Below are positions 56,764-64,000 of a DNA stretch of 64,000 bases, piece by piece (the first letter of the stretch is position 1; each line of letters opens with the position of its first letter). The notes below the pieces were generated by a model. That model did no database searches and was not told the origin of the DNA. It worked only from the letters and a program-made list of their open reading frames with translations. This stretch comes from Streptomyces actinomycinicus (GTDB lineage Bacteria > Actinomycetota > Actinomycetes > Streptomycetales > Streptomycetaceae). Both the position numbers and the translations under genes were made by a program. Location of the stretch: assembly GCF_016741775.1 (NCBI RefSeq), contig NZ_JAERRK010000025.1, positions 62,001 through 126,000 of the forward strand. The letters run 5' to 3'.

Positions 56764-57269
56764 CGCCCACAGAGACCGGCGTGCGCATCGCGCCGATGCG
56801 GCCGGAGCACGCCGAGCAGGTCCTGGCGATCTACCGGCTGGGCATCGACGAGGGGAACGCCACCTTCGAGGCCACCGCCCCGGCATGGGAGGCGTTCGAC
56901 AGCGCCAAGCTGCCCGCCCACCGCCTGGTCGCCCTCAACCAGGGCGACCAGGTCCTGGGGTGGGCCGCCGTGGTGCCGGTCTCCGACCGGTGCGCGTACG
57001 CCGGCGTCGTCGAGCACTCCGTCTACGTCCACCCCAACGCCCGCGGGCGCAGGGTGGGCCTGGCCCTGCTGACCGCCCTGCTCGCCTCAACCGACGCCGC
57101 CGGCATCTGGACGGTGCAGTCCGGCATCTTCCCCGAGAACACCGCCAGCCTCGCCCTCCACCAACGCGCCGGCTTCCGCATCATCGGCACCCGCGAACGC
57201 ATCGGCCGCCACCACGGCATATGGCGCGACGTCGTCCTCGTCGAACGCCGTAGCCCCGTGATCCGCTAA
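56760..57269 (+). CDS. arsN1: ArsN1-type N-acetyltransferase
   Basis: 169 residues of the phosphinothricin/arsinothricin acetyltransferase group: IYRLGIDEGNATFEATAPAW, YAGVVEHSVYVHPNARGRRV (motif A), FPENTASLALHQRAGFRIIG. Placed last in the ars operon with ATGA overlap, which argues for arsinothricin or a related organoarsenical as substrate rather than phosphinothricin. Confidence 0.85.
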   Translation: MTPTETGVRIAPMRPEHAEQVLAIYRLGIDEGNATFEATAPAWEAFDSAKLPAHRLVALNQGDQVLGWAAVVPVSDRCAYAGVVEHSVYVHPNARGRRVGLALLTALLASTDAAGIWTVQSGIFPENTASLALHQRAGFRIIGTRERIGRHHGIWRDVVLVERRSPVIR

Positions 57270-57371
57270 CCGTCCGCGCGCTCAGGCCATGGTTCTCCCG
57301 CGGCCAGCTATCACGCACACGGGCCAACTAGCGTGCTCAGTCACAGTTCCCTGACTGGTATTCGCAAAGGT

Positions 57372-57398
57372 ACCCATGGGTGCATACTCGGGGTATGG
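57372..57398 (+). promoter_or_regulatory. Toxin-antitoxin operator
   Basis: Two dyads right before and over the antitoxin start: ACCCATGGGT (57372-57381, perfect) and CATAC-tcggg-GTATG (57384-57398). They fit autoregulation by the ribbon-helix-helix antitoxin. Confidence 0.5.
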
Positions 57399-57646
57399 CT
57401 GACACCACCGTGAAGGTCGACTCCGAGACCAGGGACCGGTTCGCTGCGGTCGCCGCAGCCCGCGGACAGAGCGTGCGCGCCTACCTGGCCGAGCTGGCCA
57501 TAGAGGAAGAGAACCAGATCAAGCTGAGTAAGGCGACGGCCGTGTTCCGCGAGATCATCGCCCGGCCCGGCCTGGCAGAAGCGTTCGACGAGGCCTTCCC
57601 TGACGACGCCCTGGCCCGGCGAAACACTGCAGGGCGGGCGGCCTGA
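57395..57646 (+). CDS. Ribbon-helix-helix antitoxin
   Basis: 83 residues. MADTTVKVDSETRDRFAAVA gives the DNA-binding ribbon and first helix; the rest is helical and would wrap the toxin. It lies 3 bp before the Doc-like gene. ATG 57395; a start further up at 57380 is less likely. Confidence 0.75.
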   Translation: MADTTVKVDSETRDRFAAVAAARGQSVRAYLAELAIEEENQIKLSKATAVFREIIARPGLAEAFDEAFPDDALARRNTAGRAA

Positions 57647-57649
57647 CCC

Positions 57650-58030
57650 TTGGAACTGCATATCGACATCCGATGGCTCCTTGATCGACAGGAGGAACTG
57701 CTCGGCAAGGAACTCGGGGTTCGGGACTACTCGGGCCTGGTGGCCGCCGTCGCTCGGCACCGGGTGAACACCCCACAGCTGGACGTGGGCGAGCCCGACG
57801 CCTACTGGCGGGCGGCCGCCCTGCTGGAGCAGCTCGTCTTGCTGCGCCCGTTGCCGGCCCGCAACGCGTACTTCGGGTATGGCGTGGCGGTGGCGTACAT
57901 CCGGGCCTCCGGGGAGGAGATCGACGACTCCTTCGAACCGTGGCGGGACCTGATCACCGACATCCGCGCTCTACGGCTCACCGTCTACGACATCGCCGAC
58001 CGCCTGCGCTCATGGAGCAGTAACGGCTGA
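57650..58030 (+). CDS. Fic/Doc-family toxin, altered active site
   Basis: 126 residues, TTG start. DYSGLVAAVARHRVNTPQL and AALLEQLVLLRPLPARNAYFGYGVAVAY follow the Doc fold, but the HPFxxGNKR motif is replaced by LPARNAYFGYGVA: the catalytic His and the Asn-Lys pair are not evident. It may use a different chemistry or be inactive. Paired with an RHH antitoxin. Confidence 0.7.
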   Translation: MELHIDIRWLLDRQEELLGKELGVRDYSGLVAAVARHRVNTPQLDVGEPDAYWRAAALLEQLVLLRPLPARNAYFGYGVAVAYIRASGEEIDDSFEPWRDLITDIRALRLTVYDIADRLRSWSSNG

Positions 58031-58077
58031 CCGGGCGATGCACCCGCCCGGACGCTGGCTCCCCGAGGTGCTGCTGC

Positions 58078-58377
58078 TCAGGTCTGGCCGGACGCCGTCT
58101 CTTCCCAGAACCAGCCGTGGGCGGCCATCCCCTCCCGCGTCCAGTCCCAGAGCAGCTGCGCACCCTCCTTGGCCCTGGAGAGGTCCTGACCGCCGCCCTC
58201 GGCGAAGAACCGGATCAGTGCGCCGGCCGCCGGCTTGTCCGGGTCGCAGGCCTCGCACAGCTCCAGGTGGATTGGGCGACCCTCTTCGTCGTCCTTCGGC
58301 ATCACCGCGCTTGTGATCAGCTTCCCGTGGCATCGTGAGCACTGCGGTAGCCGCTCGGATCGCACAACTCGGTGCAT
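58078..58377 (-). CDS. DUF6300-like zinc protein
   Basis: 99 residues. CSRCHGKLIT and LELCEACDPDKPAAGALIRF are typical of this Streptomyces family; two Cys pairs make a zinc ribbon. Function unknown. Confidence 0.7.
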   Translation of the reverse strand: MHRVVRSERLPQCSRCHGKLITSAVMPKDDEEGRPIHLELCEACDPDKPAAGALIRFFAEGGGQDLSRAKEGAQLLWDWTREGMAAHGWFWEETASGQT

Positions 58378-58558
58378 ATGGAGCCCCCTTGCCTAAAACA
58401 TGAGCTCCACCCAAGACCTGCTGATGTACCGCGTCAACCCCTGGGTCAGCAGAGACACCGCTTGAAGACGGCTGCCTCTGACGAGAAGAGGAAGCGCATC
58501 GCGGAACCCGCCGGCACCTGGTTGCATGTCTCCCTGGCAACAGAAGCGAAGGAGGACG

Positions 58559-58831
58559 GTGGACGACCTCGACGTGCACTGTGCACGGTGCGGAAGCGCC
58601 GACACCCTGATCGAAGCAGGCGACGGCGAGGTGAAGCACGGCCGGTGCCTGCGATGTGGCAAGGACTTCCAGGCCACGCCTTGCCCGATCTGCGGCAGCT
58701 ACCGCATCGACGGCTCCTACGGCATCTCCGGGATCCGCTTCACGACGCTGCCCCAGACCGTCGAATGTAAGAACTGCCGGAGCAAGATTCCGGCGCGCGA
58801 TCCCGGCCCAGAGGGGCCCGCCAACGACTAG
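58559..58831 (+). CDS. Zinc-ribbon protein, 90 aa
   Basis: Three Cys-pair knuckles: CARCGSADT...CLRCGKDF, CPICGSYRIDG and CKNCRSK. GTG 58559 with AAGGAGG upstream. Probably nucleic-acid binding; unrecognised beyond that. Confidence 0.6.
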   Translation: MDDLDVHCARCGSADTLIEAGDGEVKHGRCLRCGKDFQATPCPICGSYRIDGSYGISGIRFTTLPQTVECKNCRSKIPARDPGPEGPAND

Positions 58832-58888
58832 CGAGGCGACCTCCGAACCGGGCTCGAACCCCTGGTTCCCGCGTCGTACGGCGCCGGC

Positions 58889-60523
58889 TCAGGCGCTTAC
58901 CTTCTCCTGCGCACGCTCCAGCACCCACTCCGGGGCTGAGGCCAGGGACGTGAGCATCTCCAGCGCGGCACACGCATCGCCAAGGGCACGGTGCCTGCCG
59001 CCCAGCGGCAGGAAATCGCGTACACCCTCCCAGTCGGAGCGCCGACGCATGATGCACCCCCACTGATCCTTCGCCCGCAGGTGCTGTGGATCCGCCTCCA
59101 CCCGCAGACAGTCGTCCACGATGACCGTCTTGTCATACTCCGCGTTGTAGGCAAGGATCTTCCGCCCGGCGGTGACGCGCAGTACGTCCGGCAGCACCTG
59201 GTCCCAGGTCGGCGCGTCCGCGACCATCGCGTCACTGATCCGGTGAACGTCAAAAGCATCCTCGGTCACCGGGATCTGCGGGTTGACCAGGCTCTCCAGC
59301 AGCACCTCGCCGGTGGCCGCATCGACCACAGCGACCTCCATGACTTGGCCCCACAGGTCGTGCGTCTCGGTGTCCAGCACGCAGGCCACGCCCGGCTGCA
59401 GCATCCGCCGCGCCCAGTGGATGGCCTTGCCCTGCGCGCTGAGCAACTGGATGCCGTCCGTGAAGCGGGATGCGACCGGGTTGCGGGCGAGCAGCGCGGC
59501 GACGTCGTCTCGTGACGGGCTGCCGTCCAGGCCCGGCTCCCAGTCGATCAGCCAGCGGTTGTCGAGGTTGGCGAAGCGCGTCCAGACCGGCAGGCCGAAC
59601 CTCTCGCGCAGCTCGTCGACGAACGCGCGGACGACGGCGGCCCGCTGCGGCGCCAGCTGGGCAAAGGCCCGCAACGGGGACGGCCGGCCGGGCTTCGTCG
59701 CCCGCACCGCCTCCCAGTCCACCCCGGGAATGTCCTTGAGCGCGTCCAGGTCCCCGACCCGGTACATCGGCACATCGACGACCTTCTGGTGGCCGCGGCC
59801 ACCCGACCACACCGTGCGGCGCACGTGGCTGACCGGTGCCAGCCATCCGGCCTCGATGCAGTAATCCAGGTCCCGGCGCCGGATCTCCAGGTGCTGCGCC
59901 GCCAGCTCCGGGCCCAGCATCCGCGCGGCCAGGATGTCCGCCCCCAGGTCCTCGTTGCCGGCGAGCCGCTCGACGTCTTCAAGCGCCCACCGGCCGAACC
60001 GGCCAGGCCGGATGTCCTGCTCCTCGGCGGCCTTCTCGAACTCGGCCACCTCCCAGCCGCACCGGCCGGCGGCTTCATCCGCGCGAGCCGAGGCATGAAG
60101 CCAAGCGACCCGCTCGGCCACGATCTGCTCGAGCGCCGCGCACATCTGTGGCGTGGGCGAGGTCAGCTGCCGCTCGTCATACAGCGGATAGTCCCCGAAC
60201 TCGCCGACGCACTCCAGCAGGCCCTGCTCAGCCAGCTGCTCGACGTCGCACGCCCACACCTCCAGCTTCCGATCGAGGAGATCCGGTGCCTGCGCCAGCA
60301 TCTGCGCCCCGCGTTTTGCGCCGTAGCCGGGGTGCGTGCCGAGCACTTCGACGATCTGGTCGCGGCGCGCCTGGACGTCGTCAGCCTGCTCATCCGACCA
60401 CCGGCCTGAGTCCAGGGCCGGTGCCGGAATGAGTCCCTTGGGCTGCCCCCGCTCGACCTGCCACTGGGCCAGGCCCGCGTGGTTGGCCAGCTGGACGGGG
60501 CCGAATCCCTTGCGTCGTCCCAT
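58889..60523 (-). CDS. DnaQ/RNase T-type exonuclease with N-terminal DNA-binding region
   Basis: 544 residues from ATG 60523 (GGAGAAGGG upstream). The C-terminal domain is a DEDDh exonuclease: VLDTETHDLWGQVMEV (about 379-394), DVHRISDAMV, ILAYNAEYDKTVI, and HRALGDACAALEM (about 508-520). The first 370 residues are mixed helical with possible winged helices. Divergent from the DnaE-type gene, whose proofreading partner it might be. Confidence 0.75.
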   Translation of the reverse strand: MGRRKGFGPVQLANHAGLAQWQVERGQPKGLIPAPALDSGRWSDEQADDVQARRDQIVEVLGTHPGYGAKRGAQMLAQAPDLLDRKLEVWACDVEQLAEQGLLECVGEFGDYPLYDERQLTSPTPQMCAALEQIVAERVAWLHASARADEAAGRCGWEVAEFEKAAEEQDIRPGRFGRWALEDVERLAGNEDLGADILAARMLGPELAAQHLEIRRRDLDYCIEAGWLAPVSHVRRTVWSGGRGHQKVVDVPMYRVGDLDALKDIPGVDWEAVRATKPGRPSPLRAFAQLAPQRAAVVRAFVDELRERFGLPVWTRFANLDNRWLIDWEPGLDGSPSRDDVAALLARNPVASRFTDGIQLLSAQGKAIHWARRMLQPGVACVLDTETHDLWGQVMEVAVVDAATGEVLLESLVNPQIPVTEDAFDVHRISDAMVADAPTWDQVLPDVLRVTAGRKILAYNAEYDKTVIVDDCLRVEADPQHLRAKDQWGCIMRRRSDWEGVRDFLPLGGRHRALGDACAALEMLTSLASAPEWVLERAQEKVSA

Positions 60524-60819
60524 CACGTGTCCCTTCTCCTGGTCACTCCGTTGTCGCGGAACAGAACATGACAGAGCATCTGAAAAGCTGTCAATAACTG
60601 TTGAAAGTGGGTTAGTTAGGGCGAAGCGCTTAGAACTGTGCACGCGTACGCGAGGGAAAAGTTCACCCGGCTGGAGCCGTCTCCCGAGCCTGGCGGCCCC
60701 CTCCCCGTGGCGGCGAGGGGAGGGCTGGGTGGTCACGCAGGGCGGACGGTGTACGTCCCGCGAACGGGTGAAGCTCGCCCGCCCCACTCGTGACCTGGGA
60801 TCTCACGCGCTACGATGTT

Positions 60820-60833
60820 CGAACAAAGATTCG
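60820..60833 (+). promoter_or_regulatory. Probable LexA (SOS) box
   Basis: CGAAC-AAAG-ATTCG differs from the Gram-positive SOS box CGAAC-N4-GTTCG at one base. It lies 63 bp before the DnaE-type start codon. Error-prone dnaE2 genes in actinobacteria are LexA-controlled. Confidence 0.6.
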
Positions 60834-60895
60834 AAATCAGGGGGAGCGGTGCATCACGCAGCGGGCCGAAGGGGGTAGGAGATGGGAGGCGCGCC

Positions 60896-63800
60896 ATGGG
60901 CGGGTTTACCCACCTCAACGCCGTCTCCGGGTTCTCCACCCGCTTCGGCGCCGCCCACCCCGAGCAGCTCGTCCAGCGCGTCGCCGAACGCGGCATGACC
61001 GCCCTGGCCCTGACCGACCGCGACGCTGTCACCGGCGCCGTCCGGTTCGCGCAGGCCGCGCTCGAACACGGCATCCGGCCGATCTTCGGCATCAACCTGG
61101 CCGTCGCCTCGCTCTCTCCGGCCCCCGTGCAGCGACTGCGTACCCCGGTCCGCGGCGGCGCCCACGTGTACGAGCCGCCCCACCGCGTCGTCCTGCTCGC
61201 CCAGTCCCGCACCGGCTGGGCCCGGCTGTGTCGGCTGACCTCCGCTGCCCACGCCCACGGCGACGGCCTGCCCCTGCTGACCTGGGACGACCTGCAGCAG
61301 CATGCGGGGGAGGGGCTGACCGTCCTGCTCGGCCCCGCCTCCGAACCCGTCCGCGCCCTGGCCGCCGGCCGAGGCGATCTCGCCGAACACCTCCTCGCCT
61401 CCTGGCGGCAGCTGCCCGGCATTCAGCTGCGTCTGGAAACCTGCTGGCTCGGCCTCCCCGGTACCGGGCCCGGCTCACTGCGCCTGGCCGCCCGCACCCT
61501 CACCCTCGCCGACCAGCTGGGCATCCCGGCCGTGCTGACCAACGCCGTCCGCTATGCCGATGCCGACCAGCACCGCCTCGCCGACGTCCTGGACGCCGCC
61601 CGCCTGCTGCGTCCCATCGACCGCCGGCACCTCGACTCCGGCGAGCGCTGGCTGAAGGACCCGGCCGCCATGGGCGAGATCGCCCGCCGGATCGCCGCGG
61701 CCGCCGGCCACGGCGACGACCGCGCGGCCCGCCTGCTGGCCGACACTGCCGCCACGGCCGACGCCTGCGCCGTCGACCCCGTGCAGGATCTCGGTCTGGG
61801 CCGGCCTCACTTCCCCGAACCCGCCGTCGTCGGCGCCACCGGAGGGCCCGAGCACGCCGCCCGCCTGCTGCGCGAGCGCGCCGAGGCCGGCCTCATCCGC
61901 CGCGGCCTCGACCGCGACCCCCGCGCCCGCCAGCGCCTGGAGGAAGAGCTCGCGGTCATCCGCATGCTCAAATACGACACCTACTTCCTCACCGTCGCCC
62001 AGGTCGTCGCCGACGTCCGCGAGCTCGGGATCCGGGTCGCCGCTCGCGGCTCCGGCGCTGGCAGCATGGTCAACCACACGCTCGGTATCGCCACCGCGAA
62101 TCCGCTGGACTTCAATCTGCTCTTCGAGCGCTTCCTGTCGGTGCGCCGCGCGAGCCTGCCGGACATCGACATCGACGTCGAGTCCGCCCGCCGGCTTGAG
62201 GTCTACGACCGCATCATCGAACGGTTCGGCACCGAGCGCGTCGCAGTCACCGGCATGCCGGAGACCTACCGTGCCCGCCACGCCCTGCGCGACACGGGCC
62301 TGGCCCTCGGGATCGCTCCGCACGAGGTCGACCGGATCGCCAAGTCTTTCCCGCATATCCGGGCCGCCGACATCACCGCAGCGCTCGCCGAACTACCCGA
62401 ACTACGCCAGCTCGCTCAGGAGGCCGGCCGCTACCGGCTGCTGTTCGAACTCGCCGAAGGCCTCGATGCCCTCCCGCGCGGCCTGGCCATGCACCCGTGC
62501 GGCGTCATCGTGTCCGACGCCACCCTCCTTAACCGGCTGCCCGTCCAGCCCACCCCCGGCGGCTACCCCATGGTCCAGATGCCGAAGGAAGGCGTCGAGG
62601 ATCTGGGGCTGATCAAGCTGGACGTGCTCGGCGTACGGATGCAGTCCGCGATGGCCCACGCCATCACCGAGATCGAGCGCGTCACCGGCCAAGGCATCGA
62701 CCTCGACGACCCCCAACAGGTCCCCCTGGACGACCACTTCGCGTTCAAGCTCATCCAGGACGCCCAGACCCTGGGCCTCTTTCAACTCGAGTCACCTGGC
62801 CAGCAGGACCTCCTGTCGAGGCTGCAGCCCCGCAACGTCGCCGACGTCATCGCCGACATCAGCCTCTTCCGCCCCGGCCCAGTCGCCGGCGGCATGCCCG
62901 AGCAGTACATCGCCGCCCGACACGGCGCCGCCCCCACCTACCCCCACCCCGACCTCGAGCCGGTACTCGCCGATACCTACGGGGTCGTCATCTGGCACGA
63001 ACAGATCATCGAGATCATCGCCACGCTCACCGGCTGCGACCGCGCCCTGGCCGAAGTCGCCCGCCGCTGCCTCGCCGACCCCGACCGGCTGCCCCGCCTA
63101 CGGGACTGGTTCCACCGCACCGCCGCCGCCCGCGGCTACACCCCCGACGTCCTCACCCACGTCTGGAAGATCATCGAAGCGTTCGGGGCATACGGCTTCT
63201 GCCGCGCCCACGCCGTTGCCTTCGCCGTCCCCGCCCTTCAGTCAGCCTGGCTCAAAGCCCATTACCCGGCGTTCTTGCTGGCCGGCCTCCTCGAACACGA
63301 CCCCGGCATGTGGCCCAAGCGGGTCCTGATCCAAGACGCTCGCCGTCGCGGCGTCGCGGTCCTGCCCGTCGACGTCAACCACTCCAAGGTCACCCACACC
63401 GTCGAACGCGCTCCCGACGGCACCTGGGCGGTCCGCCTCGCCCTCTCCGGTGTCCGCGGCATCCACACTGACGAGGCCGAGCGCATCGCCGCCGGCCAGC
63501 CCTACGCCTCGCTGTCCGACCTGTGGCAGCGCGCCCGCCCCAACCGGCCCACGGCCGAACGCCTCGCCCAGGCCGGTGTCCTCGACAGCCTGCGCGGCAA
63601 CCTGACCCGCCGCGACCTGCTGCTGCAGATCACCGAACTGCACCGCCAGTACCGCGGCCGCCCCCTCGGCGACGGACAACTCCCCATCGCCCTCACCGAC
63701 CAGCACGCCGCCACCCCGTCCGGGCTGCCCGAGATGACCAGCCGCGAAGCCCTCAACGCGGAACTGCACATCCTCGGCGTCGACGTCAGCCGCCACCTGA

Positions 63801-64000
63801 TGGACCACCACCATCAGCTGCTGCGTGAACTCGGCGCCACCGACGCCGCCCACCTGAAGCGACTGCGCCCCGGCCAGCAGGTCCTCGTCGCCGGCGTCCG
63901 CGCCTCCACCCAGACCCCGCCCATCCGCTCGGGGAAACGGATCATCTTCGTCACCCTCGAAGACGGCTCAGGCCTCGTGGACCTGGCCTTCTTCGAAGAC
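60896..64000 (+). CDS. DnaE-type DNA polymerase III alpha subunit (partial)
   Basis: Open through the right edge; 1,035 codons seen, ATG 60896 behind GGAGG. Parts: PHP-like domain (LTDRDAVTGAVRFAQ), palm with LPDIDIDVESAR (Asp residues about 423-427), GLIKLDVLGVRMQ, FRPGPVAGGMPEQYIAARH, helix-hairpin-helix, and an OB fold at the cut. The PHP metal motif is degenerate (HLNAVS and TDRD where HxH and TDHD are usual), so no PHP nuclease activity is expected. Size and the SOS box favour an error-prone DnaE2/ImuC-like polymerase; a replicon-specific DnaE is the alternative. Confidence 0.85.
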   Translation, partial: MGGFTHLNAVSGFSTRFGAAHPEQLVQRVAERGMTALALTDRDAVTGAVRFAQAALEHGIRPIFGINLAVASLSPAPVQRLRTPVRGGAHVYEPPHRVVLLAQSRTGWARLCRLTSAAHAHGDGLPLLTWDDLQQHAGEGLTVLLGPASEPVRALAAGRGDLAEHLLASWRQLPGIQLRLETCWLGLPGTGPGSLRLAARTLTLADQLGIPAVLTNAVRYADADQHRLADVLDAARLLRPIDRRHLDSGERWLKDPAAMGEIARRIAAAAGHGDDRAARLLADTAATADACAVDPVQDLGLGRPHFPEPAVVGATGGPEHAARLLRERAEAGLIRRGLDRDPRARQRLEEELAVIRMLKYDTYFLTVAQVVADVRELGIRVAARGSGAGSMVNHTLGIATANPLDFNLLFERFLSVRRASLPDIDIDVESARRLEVYDRIIERFGTERVAVTGMPETYRARHALRDTGLALGIAPHEVDRIAKSFPHIRAADITAALAELPELRQLAQEAGRYRLLFELAEGLDALPRGLAMHPCGVIVSDATLLNRLPVQPTPGGYPMVQMPKEGVEDLGLIKLDVLGVRMQSAMAHAITEIERVTGQGIDLDDPQQVPLDDHFAFKLIQDAQTLGLFQLESPGQQDLLSRLQPRNVADVIADISLFRPGPVAGGMPEQYIAARHGAAPTYPHPDLEPVLADTYGVVIWHEQIIEIIATLTGCDRALAEVARRCLADPDRLPRLRDWFHRTAAARGYTPDVLTHVWKIIEAFGAYGFCRAHAVAFAVPALQSAWLKAHYPAFLLAGLLEHDPGMWPKRVLIQDARRRGVAVLPVDVNHSKVTHTVERAPDGTWAVRLALSGVRGIHTDEAERIAAGQPYASLSDLWQRARPNRPTAERLAQAGVLDSLRGNLTRRDLLLQITELHRQYRGRPLGDGQLPIALTDQHAATPSGLPEMTSREALNAELHILGVDVSRHLMDHHHQLLRELGATDAAHLKRLRPGQQVLVAGVRASTQTPPIRSGKRIIFVTLEDGSGLVDLAFFED

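Noticed and set aside
57380..57398. Sixth ATGCAT-type promoter before the antitoxin
   Set aside because: Only TGCATACTCG is shared; no matching -35/-10 arrangement or second box.
1..64000. Integrated AICE with tRNA attachment site
   Set aside because: Transfer genes are present but no tyrosine or serine integrase or excisionase is found, and no second copy of the tRNA 3' end was noticed.

Overview
High-GC actinobacterial DNA, almost certainly Streptomyces: GTG/TTG starts, start/stop overlaps, a WhiB-like protein, TPR-bearing XRE regulators, DUF6197/DUF6300/DUF6415-type families and an FtsK-like TraB transfer ATPase. The content is that of a large conjugative, probably linear, replicon or a plasmid-derived chromosome arm. 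No rRNA, integrase or CRISPR array is visible. A cold-shock gene and an initiator tRNA lie at the left edge.

Layout. 0-4.1 kb: cold-shock protein, tRNA-fMet, a GNAT acetyltransferase and two unrecognised genes. 4.1-11.6 kb (minus strand): a replication block. A replication-initiator-like protein carries four palindromic iterons inside its reading frame. Downstream is a translationally coupled operon of a family-B-polymerase-like protein, a small acidic protein and a 259-residue helix-turn-helix protein of the kind expected for a non-canonical telomere terminal protein. A further gene of this operon is split by an IS5-type insertion. 11.6-13.9 kb: GIY-YIG protein, XRE/TPR regulator, monooxygenase-fold protein. 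13.9-20.1 kb (plus): transfer module (sigma-like protein, membrane proteins, zinc protein, TraB-like translocase) ending in an array of inverted GGAACC repeats that may be the transfer locus.

20.1-40.3 kb (plus): about 30 small, tightly packed plasmid genes, mostly unknown, including a beta clamp paralogue, a WhiB-like protein, a protein with tandem Lsr2-like motifs, a DUF5131 protein, a DUF1643 protein and a RapZ-C-like protein. Two repeated regulatory devices run through it. One is a promoter class with paired ATGCAT boxes around the -35. The other is a hairpin leader about 40 nt before start codons, whose stem sequence changes while pairing is kept and whose loop (CCAGGTCGCCAACTCAGC) is conserved. 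The same ATGCAT promoter also drives the polymerase operon at 9.7 kb and a kinase-like gene at 50.7 kb, which ties these blocks into one regulon.

40.3-50.7 kb: a minus-strand operon (Nudix, 2-keto-4-pentenoate hydratase, acylating acetaldehyde dehydrogenase, 4-hydroxy-2-oxovalerate aldolase, CitE-like lyase, MaoC hydratase, Eis-like acetyltransferase), then regulators, a second GNAT and a phosphotransferase. 50.8-64 kb: a Septu-like ATPase/HNH pair, an ATP-dependent DNA ligase, an arsenic cluster that uses an aquaglyceroporin rather than a pump, a Fic/Doc-type toxin-antitoxin pair, zinc-ribbon proteins, a DnaQ-type exonuclease, and a DnaE-type polymerase that runs off the right edge and is preceded by a probable LexA box.
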